Part shown: positions 1 through 7,345 of the stretch, piece after piece
How positions within the stretch are numbered: the first letter of the stretch is position 1
How the letters are laid out: each line of letters opens with the position of its first letter
Origin: an uncultured Bacteroidia bacterium
GTDB lineage: Bacteria > Bacteroidota > Bacteroidia > J057 > CALAJH01
Length of the DNA stretch: 46,732 nucleotides
NCBI GenBank assembly: GCA_937922655.1
Contig: CALAJH010000003.1
Location: forward strand, 1 to 46,732
Direction of reading: 5' to 3'
Notes under the pieces: model-generated
What the model saw: only the letters and a program-made list of their open reading frames with translations
Databases searched by the model: none
Told to the model about the DNA's origin: nothing
Made by a program: the position numbers and the translations under genes

Positions 1-168
1 AACCGTGTGCAAACGGTCCCTGTCCCCCAACGTGAACGCCACGGGAGTATTTAATCGAGGGTCGTCGTACTTGTCTTTTTTCGACGCCTGCGCCAAAACC
101 CAAGAAAAAAACGAAACCCACGCCACAACCCCCGCACACAATACCCGTTTCATTGTTTTATGCTTCAT
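1..168 (-). CDS. N-terminus of an unidentified secreted protein (cut by window edge)
   Basis: The reading frame is open from an ATG at 168 to the window edge, giving 56 codons. The product begins with a basic start (MKHKTMKR), a hydrophobic stretch rich in V, A, F and W, and an LAQA-like signal peptidase I site near residue 26. The start of the mature part reads DDPRLNTPVAF followed by TLGDRDRLHTV. A second ATG at 153 would also give a good signal peptide. A perfect TAnnTTTG element lies about 20 bases upstream, which supports a real transcribed gene. The DRDRL run before the edge resembles the beginning of small secreted coiled-coil proteins, but too little is visible to name a family. The function is unknown. 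Confidence 0.6.
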   Translation of the reverse strand, partial: MKHKTMKRVLCAGVVAWVSFFSWVLAQASKKDKYDDPRLNTPVAFTLGDRDRLHTV

Positions 169-188
169 CCCCAAGGCCTTCTACGACC

Positions 189-196
189 CAAAAATA
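189..196 (-). promoter_or_regulatory. TAnnTTTG (-7) promoter element, TATTTTTG
   Basis: This is a perfect match to the Bacteroidota -7 consensus TAnnTTTG, on the minus strand and about 20 bases upstream of the ATG at 168. I see no convincing TTTG (-33) box at the usual 17-23 base distance. It belongs to a set of similar elements found in this window. Confidence 0.45.
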
Positions 197-290
197 CAAA
201 ATGTTGCAACACCCCGTCCTCCCAAAACCATCCGCATAGACCTTCTTGGTTTTAAAGGCGTACGTAAAAAACAAGGTTTGCGTCGGAGAA

Positions 291-306
291 GGCGAAAATT
301 ATCGCC
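291..306 (-). other. Small hairpin after murF-alr
   Basis: A 5-bp perfect inverted repeat (GGCGA/TCGCC, 6-base loop) starts 20 bases beyond the murF-alr stop codon. There is no T-run behind it, so it is a weak terminator candidate at best. Confidence 0.25.
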
Positions 307-325
307 GTCGTAGCCGAACCGCATG

Positions 326-2653
326 TTATTCTTGAACGAAAACGCGCCTTACACGCCCGGGAATTTGCGCCAAAATTTCGTAAGGAATGGCGCCGAGCTT
401 TTGAGCGAAAGCCTCCATCGAACCGGCAAAAACGTCCACCTCGTCCCCCGGATGAACACCGGCGTCGGTAACGTCGAGCATCGTTAGGTCCATGCAAATT
501 TTTCCGACGGTGGGGCAAAGCTTGCCGGCAACGACAAAAGCAACGGCGCCGTTGCCCGCCCGACGCGGCACCCCGTCCGCATAACCGACGGGAACGGTGG
601 CAATAACCGAATCCCGGGTCAAAAACTGGGAACGTCCGTAACCAACGGATGTTCCCGCAGGCAATTTTCGGGTTTGAAGCACAACGGTTTTGAGTTCGAC
701 GACGGGGTCGAGACCGGGCCCCACGCCGTACAACGCAATGCCGGCGCGAGCCATGTTTCCCGCCTTGAACCGCACAACGCCCGCCGAATTGCACGCATGG
801 CCGTCAATTTCAGGATATTTTTCTTTAAATAGCTGCCACAATGTTTGAAAAATTTCAAGCTGTCGGTGGGTAAAGTCGTCGTGTGCGGGGTCGTCGGCCG
901 CCGCCAAATGCGTAAATACGGAAACGGGAACCAACCCCGGTCCGTCGAACGCGGACAAAACCTCTTGCGCCTCGTCGGGCATAAAGCCCAGTCTCGCCAT
1001 ACCCGTGTCAAATTCGACGTGAACCCCGATAAGGGTTTTGAGTTTGAGGGCGGTGCGCCGAAGTTCTTGCAAGAGGCGAAAATCCCCGACGGCGGGTTGC
1101 AATCGATATTCGCAGAGGTTTTCGGGCGGGGCTCCGGCAGGATTCATGACCATAATCGGCGCCTTGATTCCCGCAAGTCGAAGTTCAACCCCCTCTTGGG
1201 TATGAGCGACGCCAAAGGCGTCGGCGCCCGCCGCCTCAAGCGCTTTGGCCGTGGGAATCGCACCCGTACCGTATGCCCCCGCCTTGACCATCGCCATGAC
1301 CTTGCCGCCAAACGCCGCCTTGACCTTGCGGTAGTTGCCCGTCAAAGCATCCAAATGAATTCTAAGGTAGGTGGCGCCCGCGCGACGGGTAAGAAACGGA
1401 ATAAGCCGCTCCAACGGATGCGTTCGCGAACCTTTCAACAATATTGCGGCGTTTTTGTATTGTACGGGGTCGAAAAAATCCAACATCGTTTCGACGTCGG
1501 GATAATTTTTTTTTGCCCCCAAGGCGGCGTAACGCGGCCCCACGGTAAGCACGTTTTCCGTACCCAAAAGCGACGTTGCCAGCAAATAAAACTCTTTTTG
1601 TCGAGTAGAAGCCGCGGTTTCGTCGCGAACGGCTAAATCCGAAAGCACAACGAACTTTTTTTCATGACTTTTGACGTTTTCCAACGCGGCCAAGGCCGCC
1701 GTTATCGAAGTCGCGTCCGAAGTATACGAATCGTTGATGATATAGACGTCGGGATGGTCGGCGACGATTTCTCGGCGCATGGAAACGGCCGGTAAACCGA
1801 CGGGTTCGCGTACGTCGTCGGTCAAAAGGCGGGCGACGGCAAAGGCAAGGGCGGCGTTTTCCCGGTCGGCCTTCAATTCGTAAGGGTAATTTTTTGTTTT
1901 TCCGCCCCATGGGTAAGCCTCGGGGTCGGCGACGACGATTTTGTCCGCACACACATACCGGGCGACGAGCGTCGCCTGTTCTTTCAATACCACGACTTTT
2001 TCCGCCGAAGCAAAAAGCCGACATTTTTCGGCCAAACGTTCGTCGTCGGAAGCGAAATTTTCGGCGTGGGCCTCGCCGAAACGCGTCATCACCCCAATAC
2101 GAGGACGTATCATGGGGAAAAGAGCGTCCATGTCGCCGGGATGGGAGATGCCGGCTTCGACAACGGCCCACGGCGCATCGGACGGTACGGCCAAAATCGA
2201 CAAGGCCACGCCCAATTTGCTGTTGTAACTTCGAGGAGCGACGAATCCACGTTCACCCGTCAGTTCATTGAGCCACTCTTTGACAATGGTTTTACCGTTG
2301 CTCCCCGTGATTCCAACAAAACAAACGCCCGAAAGTCGGTCGCGCCGGCAACGGGCAAACATCGCAAGTTCGTCGAGAACGTTTTTTCCGCGCAAATACA
2401 ACACGCCCGGAATAAGGGGAGTGGGCCGGTCGGTCCAAACGACGCGTGCGCCCCGGGCGACGGCTTCGGCAATAAAGTCCGTCCCCGAACGGTTCGGCCC
2501 CGAAAGCGCCAAAAACAACCCCGTCGCCCCAGCCATCATTCGCGTATCAAAATGGATTTCTTCGAGCCTAAGCCCAAGCAAAGAAAGTTCGCCTTCGGCC
2601 GCCAAACCCACGGTGGCGACGATTTGCTCCGGCGTACATTCAACGATGCGCAT
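326..2653 (-). CDS. Bifunctional MurF ligase / alanine racemase
   Basis: This is a fusion of UDP-N-acetylmuramoyl-tripeptide--D-alanyl-D-alanine ligase (MurF) with alanine racemase (Alr). The racemase makes D-Ala; the ligase adds D-Ala-D-Ala to the cell-wall precursor in the cytoplasm. The MurF half (about residues 1-425) shows the ATP loop GSNGKT at 117-122, an E-A-G-I-S-H-P-G-D segment near 166-174, and NDSYTSD near 307-313. The Alr half begins near 430 with the PLP lysine in MVKAGAYG (K457) and has the catalytic-type tyrosine in SVGYGR near 680. The fusion is a Bacteroidota hallmark. I place the start at the ATG at 2653; a TTG lies one codon upstream. The protein has 775 residues, slightly shorter than usual. 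It is last in a three-gene run behind plsC (28-base gap). Confidence 0.93.
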   Translation of the reverse strand: MRIVECTPEQIVATVGLAAEGELSLLGLRLEEIHFDTRMMAGATGLFLALSGPNRSGTDFIAEAVARGARVVWTDRPTPLIPGVLYLRGKNVLDELAMFARCRRDRLSGVCFVGITGSNGKTIVKEWLNELTGERGFVAPRSYNSKLGVALSILAVPSDAPWAVVEAGISHPGDMDALFPMIRPRIGVMTRFGEAHAENFASDDERLAEKCRLFASAEKVVVLKEQATLVARYVCADKIVVADPEAYPWGGKTKNYPYELKADRENAALAFAVARLLTDDVREPVGLPAVSMRREIVADHPDVYIINDSYTSDATSITAALAALENVKSHEKKFVVLSDLAVRDETAASTRQKEFYLLATSLLGTENVLTVGPRYAALGAKKNYPDVETMLDFFDPVQYKNAAILLKGSRTHPLERLIPFLTRRAGATYLRIHLDALTGNYRKVKAAFGGKVMAMVKAGAYGTGAIPTAKALEAAGADAFGVAHTQEGVELRLAGIKAPIMVMNPAGAPPENLCEYRLQPAVGDFRLLQELRRTALKLKTLIGVHVEFDTGMARLGFMPDEAQEVLSAFDGPGLVPVSVFTHLAAADDPAHDDFTHRQLEIFQTLWQLFKEKYPEIDGHACNSAGVVRFKAGNMARAGIALYGVGPGLDPVVELKTVVLQTRKLPAGTSVGYGRSQFLTRDSVIATVPVGYADGVPRRAGNGAVAFVVAGKLCPTVGKICMDLTMLDVTDAGVHPGDEVDVFAGSMEAFAQKLGAIPYEILAQIPGRVRRVFVQE

Positions 2654-2681
2654 CAAAGCGTAAATTCACCTCGAAGGGCGG

Positions 2682-3458
2682 TTAACCCTCGGCTTTGGGC
2701 GGCGGGGCGACGGGAAGACCGGGATAATACGGCGCCAAGTTTTTTTGCCACAAAGCCACCACCCGCGCTTTAAGCCCCGGAATATCGGCGTGCGTCAGGC
2801 CCGCCGTCGGAATCGGCTCGTCTATCACTACCGTTACCGCAACAAACGGACGCATCAAAAAACGGCCGTCGTTTGATATGACCTTGTCGCTAAAAATCGT
2901 GGTTATCGGCACAAGCGGAACTTGGTTGTTGACGGCCAAAACAAAGGCGCCGTCGTAAAGTTCGCGCGTCAAAAATTCCGACGCCCGTTTGGTCGTCCCT
3001 TCGGGAAAAAGAAATATCGAATCCCCGCGTTTGACGGCTTTGTCGCATATTTCCATGCTTTTTTTGCGGGCGTCCTTGTCCGCACGATTGACCACGACGT
3101 GCAAACGCCGGTACGTGTAACCAAACAACGGTATTTTCGTCAATTCCTCTTTGCCCAAGTATCGTATAAAAGGCAAAACGACGGCGGTGGCGGGAATGTC
3201 CATAAAACTGCGGTGGTTGCCGACGAAAACGTAAGGCGTCCAGTGTTTGAGCCGGGCGTTACGCACCGTCTTGACCCGAACGAATATCAAGGCCAAAAAC
3301 AAATACCCCCAAATTTGATTGAGGACGTGACAGCCAAAACGCTCCACTTTTCCGCCGATAGCCAAAAACAGCGCGTAAAACGGAAACAAAGGCAAATACA
3401 CGCCCATGAACACCACCGCCACCCACACGCTCCAGATTCGCCCCAATATCGGATTCAT
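2682..3458 (-). CDS. plsC: 1-acyl-sn-glycerol-3-phosphate acyltransferase (PlsC family)
   Basis: The gene encodes a 258-residue membrane acyltransferase that acylates lysophosphatidic acid (or a related lysolipid) to phosphatidic acid. Two hydrophobic segments occupy about residues 5-60. The catalytic block I is NHRSFMD (NHxxxxD) near residue 81. Block III is FPEGTT near 151, and a VPLVPIT block IV-like segment follows. These motifs are diagnostic for the PlsC/LPLAT superfamily. It starts 13 bases after the Fe-S oxidoreductase stop and ends 28 bases before murF-alr, so the three are probably co-transcribed. An alternative role is an ornithine-lipid or other lysolipid acyltransferase, since the family does not fix the acceptor. 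Confidence 0.88.
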   Translation of the reverse strand: MNPILGRIWSVWVAVVFMGVYLPLFPFYALFLAIGGKVERFGCHVLNQIWGYLFLALIFVRVKTVRNARLKHWTPYVFVGNHRSFMDIPATAVVLPFIRYLGKEELTKIPLFGYTYRRLHVVVNRADKDARKKSMEICDKAVKRGDSIFLFPEGTTKRASEFLTRELYDGAFVLAVNNQVPLVPITTIFSDKVISNDGRFLMRPFVAVTVVIDEPIPTAGLTHADIPGLKARVVALWQKNLAPYYPGLPVAPPPKAEG

Positions 3459-3471
3459 GGCATCGAAGGGG

Positions 3472-4272
3472 TCAGACGGTCAGGCCGTTGGCGCGAGCGA
3501 CAAGCTCGGCCAAGTCCATGACCTTGATTTTGTCCTCTTTTTCAAAGTGTTTGACGCCGTCGGTCATCATCGTGTTGCAAAACGGACAGGCGACGGCGAT
3601 GTAGTCGGGATTGACGCCGAGGGCCTCTTCCGTGCGCTCGATGTTTACTTCCTTGTTGCCGGGTTCGGCGTCCTTAAACATTTGGGCGCCGCCGGCGCCG
3701 CAACACAAACCTTTGGTGCGGCAACGTTTCATTTCGACGAGGTCGGCGTCGAGGCGTTCGACGACCTTGCGCGGCGCCTCGTAGATGTCGTTGTGCCGAC
3801 CCAAATAACACGAGTCGTGGTAGGTGATGCGTTTGCCTTTGAACGCCCCGCCCTCGACCTTCAAACGGCCGGAGTCGATGAGCTGTTGCAAAAACGTGGC
3901 GTGGTGAACCACCTCGTACTCCCCGCCCAACGACGGATATTCGTTTTTAAGCGTATTGAAACAATGGGGACAGGCGGTAACGATTTTTTGGACCCCGTAA
4001 CCGTTGAGGGTTTGGATGTTCATCATCGCCTGCATTTGAAAAAGAAACTCGTTGCCGGCACGCTTGGCGGGGTCGCCGGTGCAGGTCTCCTCCAAACCCA
4101 AAACCGCAAACTTGACGCCGACGTGAGCCAAAATCCGGACAAAATCCCGGGTTACGCGCTGGGCGCGGTCGTCGAAACTACCCGCACACCCCACCCAAAA
4201 CAACACCTCGGGCATTTCTCCGCGGGCGGCCATGTCCGCCATCGTCGGCACTTCTATCGTTGTCGTGTTCAT
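3472..4272 (-). CDS. CCG-domain (Fe-S) oxidoreductase subunit
   Basis: The product is a 266-residue cytoplasmic protein with the two cysteine-rich CCG domains of heterodisulfide reductase subunit B, GlpC and LutA/LldE relatives. The first domain starts at WVGCAGSFD near residue 27 and includes an ETCTGD motif. The second contains HDSCYLGR, LCCGAGGAQMF and CPFCN, which supply the cysteines expected to bind an Fe-S cluster. Such proteins act as electron-transfer subunits, usually with a ferredoxin-like partner carrying 4Fe-4S motifs; no such partner lies next to it here. The start used is the ATG at 4272, with a TTG one codon earlier. It is first in the run with plsC and murF-alr. The true electron donor and acceptor are unknown. 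Confidence 0.8.
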   Translation of the reverse strand: MNTTTIEVPTMADMAARGEMPEVLFWVGCAGSFDDRAQRVTRDFVRILAHVGVKFAVLGLEETCTGDPAKRAGNEFLFQMQAMMNIQTLNGYGVQKIVTACPHCFNTLKNEYPSLGGEYEVVHHATFLQQLIDSGRLKVEGGAFKGKRITYHDSCYLGRHNDIYEAPRKVVERLDADLVEMKRCRTKGLCCGAGGAQMFKDAEPGNKEVNIERTEEALGVNPDYIAVACPFCNTMMTDGVKHFEKEDKIKVMDLAELVARANGLTV

Positions 4273-4362
4273 CAAAATTTCAAAATTACCGCCAAACTAC
4301 GAAAATTTCCTTTACCCCCGACGGTTGCCCAAAATCCGTCCGCAACTTGACCCGCCGGCGCT

Positions 4363-6090
4363 CTATTCGATTTTCAAAAATTTTTGCGAAACAAATCGAC
4401 GTTCCGAACCGGCGTATACGACGTACATGCCGTCGTTGTATCCGTCGAGGTTCAACAATATATCCGTTTGGGGGCCGAAAAACGTTCCCGTATGTACAAT
4501 TTTTCCGTCGGCGGCGCGAACGATTTCGTATTCGGTTTTGGCGCCCGAAAATCCGCCGAAGCGCAAACGAAGTTGTTTTTGAGCGGGGTTGGGGTATACC
4601 CCCAGACGGGCGACGTCGGACGCCAAAGCCCGCGAACTCGGCAAACGATAATCGTTCCAAAACCGATTGCCGTCGTCAACGGACAAACGCACCGCAAGGC
4701 TTTCCTCTTCGGAGATTTCGAGAATGGGACAAAACCAAAATTCCGCCGTAACGCTATCCGGTTCGACGTTCAAAACGCCGTAACCGTGCGCAACCAAATC
4801 GATAAACCGAATATGAGGATTGTTGGGGTAAACGAGGTCGCGCCCCAAACGATTGAGTTGGGCGGGGGAACCGAAAATCGTCCCGACTTGTTCGTCCAAA
4901 TTGCCGCGAGAAATGGAATTGGGCAGAAATTCGGGGGCAAAAGCGCCCGAACGGTCTTCGGCGTTGTAAGTCGAATCGGCGAAGTCGTTGGCAAAGCCGA
5001 TGTGCGCGTCGCCGCCAACCAAAACGTTGTTGGGCCGGGACAAAAGCGCTTTTCCGAAACGTTCGCGCCCGCCGGGATATTCGCCCCACGGCGAATTGTC
5101 GTTTTCGTAGCCGGGCAAACCGGGAATGGAAAAACGAGAAATCAATTTTTGATTGCCCAAAATTCTCCACTTTGCCGTCGAGGTTTGCAACGTTTGTTTG
5201 AACCAATCGAACTGCGTTTCGCCCAAGATGCTGAGCGTGTCGGGTTGGCCTTGTATTTTGGGGGGCCGGTGCAAAAGCGCGTCGAGGAGAATCAAATCGG
5301 CCAAGTTTCCAAAGGAATAGCGACGATAAATACGCCGTAGTTCGGTGGAGTCGGGCATACGGACGGGGTTCCATTCCCAAAAGGCACGGGCGCCGTCGTC
5401 GGGCGAGGAGCGGTCCAAATCGTGGTTGTCCCAAACGAGTATCCACGGCAGGTTTTGTCGCGCCGCCCGCAAATCGGGGTCCATCAAATAATAGGCGTGG
5501 CGCCGGCGCCATTCGGTCAAATTTTGCGGTACGGAAGGAAAAGGTTCGGGAACGAACACTTTTTCGTCTTCGTCCACAAAGTCGTAGATATAGTCGCCCA
5601 AATGAACGAGAACGTTGAGATCGTTGCGTTGGGAAAGCTTGCGGTAAGCGTTGAAATAACCGGAATAAATACTGCTGCAAGAAACGATTGCGAATTTAAG
5701 GTTTTCGGTGTTGTCGGCGGGTGCGGTTCGCGTTTTTCCGACAACGGAAGTTTTGCCTTCGCCGTCGATAAATCGATAAAAATAACGCGTGTCGGGCGCC
5801 AACCCGCGCACGTCCGCTTTGGCGGTATATCCGGTTTCTTCGGTAGCGACGACCGTTCCTTGCGCAACAACGTCGGTAAAATTTTCATCGGACGCGATTT
5901 GCCACGTCAAGGTTTGCGGCGAATCGGATTCGACGAAGGTCCACAACATGATTGCGTTGGGCAGGGGCGAACCCGAGGCCACGCCGCAAACAAACGGATG
6001 ATGTTCGACGTCTTTGTTCAAATGCGGCGGATAGGTTTGCGCAAACAAAAGCGTGCTTTGCACAAAAACCGCAAAAATAAGATTTTTCAT
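4363..6090 (-). CDS. PhoD-family alkaline phosphatase with T9SS type A sorting domain
   Basis: The product is a 575-residue secreted metallophosphoesterase. A signal peptide (MKNLIFAVFVQSTLLFAQ) is followed by the PhoD N-terminal beta domain (FVCGVASGSP), then the catalytic domain with metal-ligand motifs LGDYIYD, VWDNHDLD and GGDAHIG. The usual DDHE block appears as DNHD. The last ~80 residues (from LGVYPNPAQ) are a type IX secretion type A C-terminal domain, so the enzyme is probably exported across the outer membrane and released or surface-anchored. The expected role is phosphate scavenging from phosphodiesters or monoesters. Its ATG lies immediately behind a strong terminator hairpin of the upstream gene. 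No Pho-box was identified. Confidence 0.85.
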   Translation of the reverse strand: MKNLIFAVFVQSTLLFAQTYPPHLNKDVEHHPFVCGVASGSPLPNAIMLWTFVESDSPQTLTWQIASDENFTDVVAQGTVVATEETGYTAKADVRGLAPDTRYFYRFIDGEGKTSVVGKTRTAPADNTENLKFAIVSCSSIYSGYFNAYRKLSQRNDLNVLVHLGDYIYDFVDEDEKVFVPEPFPSVPQNLTEWRRRHAYYLMDPDLRAARQNLPWILVWDNHDLDRSSPDDGARAFWEWNPVRMPDSTELRRIYRRYSFGNLADLILLDALLHRPPKIQGQPDTLSILGETQFDWFKQTLQTSTAKWRILGNQKLISRFSIPGLPGYENDNSPWGEYPGGRERFGKALLSRPNNVLVGGDAHIGFANDFADSTYNAEDRSGAFAPEFLPNSISRGNLDEQVGTIFGSPAQLNRLGRDLVYPNNPHIRFIDLVAHGYGVLNVEPDSVTAEFWFCPILEISEEESLAVRLSVDDGNRFWNDYRLPSSRALASDVARLGVYPNPAQKQLRLRFGGFSGAKTEYEIVRAADGKIVHTGTFFGPQTDILLNLDGYNDGMYVVYAGSERRFVSQKFLKIE

Positions 6091-6094
6091 GACG

Positions 6095-6128
6095 AAAAAA
6101 GAAAAAGGCCTTGACGCAAGTCAAGGCC
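6095..6128 (-). terminator. Intrinsic terminator after acyl-CoA dehydrogenase, abutting the PhoD start
   Basis: A perfect 9-bp stem (GGCCTTGAC, loop TTGC, GTCAAGGCC) at 6107-6128 is followed on the minus strand by TTTTTCTTTTTT. It starts 6 bases beyond the acyl-CoA dehydrogenase stop. The T-run ends only a few bases before the PhoD ATG at 6090, so the element could also act in the PhoD leader. Confidence 0.85.
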
Positions 6129-6134
6129 CGATTG

Positions 6135-7337
6135 TTAAGCGGAAACGGCGTCGCCTTTTCGGGCTTTGATGACGATGTTTCGGTGTTGCACCTCGTCCAT
6201 GACGATTTTGGAAATCACTTCGTGCATGACTTCGGTGGTTCCGGCGCCGATGGTCAAAAGCCGTAAGTCGCGCCACGAACGCGCGATTCCGTATTCTTCC
6301 ATATAGCCGGCGCCGCCGTGGATTTGAAGCGCGGCGTCAACGACCTCCATCGCCACCTCGCTGGTGAAGGCTTTGGCCATCGAAATGACCTTGACGGCCT
6401 CGGCGCCGCGTTCGATGAACTCTTGCACGGCATGGAAAGCAAAGGCCTTGCATGCCTCGGCTTTGATGGCCATTTGTGCGATTTTATGACGAATGACCTG
6501 AAACTTGCCTATCGGCCGGCCGAAAGCCTCGCGTTCTTTGGCGTAGCGCTTGGCTTTTTCAAGGGCGGCCTCGGCGGCGAACGCCCCCGTAACCGCACCA
6601 ATGAGGCGCTCCTCTTGCAGGTTGTTCATCGCATAGTAAAAGCCCATGCCTTGTTGGCCGATGAGGTTTTCTTTCGGAACGACGACGTTGTCGAAAAACA
6701 AATGCCCCGTATCCGAAGTGTGCATGCCCAGTTTCCAATCCATTTTGTTGGCCGAAAAACCGGGGGTGTTGGTATCGATAATCAAAAAGGACATGTTGTA
6801 TCCTTCGCCGTGACGCACAAGGGTAACGACGAAATCGGCCATCGTTCCGTTGGTGATGTACATCTTCGAACCATTGACCAAATAATGGTCTCCGTTATCG
6901 ACGGCGGTGGTGGAAATGCCCGAAAGGTCGGAACCGGCGCCCGGTTCGGTCAGCCCCAACGCCGAGACTTTTTCGCCTTTGAGCGCGGGTACAAGGTACT
7001 TTTTTTTCTGCACATCGGAGCCGACGGCGTTAATGAGCGGCAAGGGAAGGTAGGTGTGCGCGTAGAGCGACATGCCCAATCCCCCGATATTCGCGTAGGC
7101 CAACTCCTCCGCAATCACAACGGCCGACCACAAATCCATGCCGCTACCGCCGACTTCGGTCGGGAAACTGACCCCGAAAAACCCTTGTTGGCCCATTTTT
7201 TCAAAAATGTGGCGGGGGCATTCCTTGTTTTTCTCCCACGTTTCGACGTTGGGCGTAATTTCTTTTTCAATAAACTTGCGGAACGAATCCCGCAACAATT
7301 GATGCTCTTCGGTAAAGGGATTGACGACGATGGCCAT
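6135..7337 (-). CDS. Acyl-CoA dehydrogenase (LCAD/IVD-like)
   Basis: This 400-residue FAD flavoprotein oxidises acyl-CoA to trans-2-enoyl-CoA in fatty-acid or branched-chain breakdown. The family signatures GLTEPGAGSD (128-137) and the C-terminal GGAGYMEEYG/ARSWRD are present. At the site where medium- and short-chain enzymes carry the catalytic Glu (IYEGT) this protein has IGAGT (Ala365). A Glu in QEERL (E243) matches the position used by long-chain and isovaleryl-CoA dehydrogenases, so that subclass is inferred. It begins 8 bases after the dipeptidyl peptidase stop, suggesting one transcript, and is followed by a strong terminator. The substrate chain length cannot be read from sequence alone. 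Confidence 0.88.
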   Translation of the reverse strand: MAIVVNPFTEEHQLLRDSFRKFIEKEITPNVETWEKNKECPRHIFEKMGQQGFFGVSFPTEVGGSGMDLWSAVVIAEELAYANIGGLGMSLYAHTYLPLPLINAVGSDVQKKKYLVPALKGEKVSALGLTEPGAGSDLSGISTTAVDNGDHYLVNGSKMYITNGTMADFVVTLVRHGEGYNMSFLIIDTNTPGFSANKMDWKLGMHTSDTGHLFFDNVVVPKENLIGQQGMGFYYAMNNLQEERLIGAVTGAFAAEAALEKAKRYAKEREAFGRPIGKFQVIRHKIAQMAIKAEACKAFAFHAVQEFIERGAEAVKVISMAKAFTSEVAMEVVDAALQIHGGAGYMEEYGIARSWRDLRLLTIGAGTTEVMHEVISKIVMDEVQHRNIVIKARKGDAVSA

Positions 7338-7345
7338 AACGTTTG

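Noticed and set aside
5-313. 102-codon plus-strand frame at the left edge
   Set aside because: It is opposite the better-supported secreted-protein start (168 to 1) and has no signal or domain.
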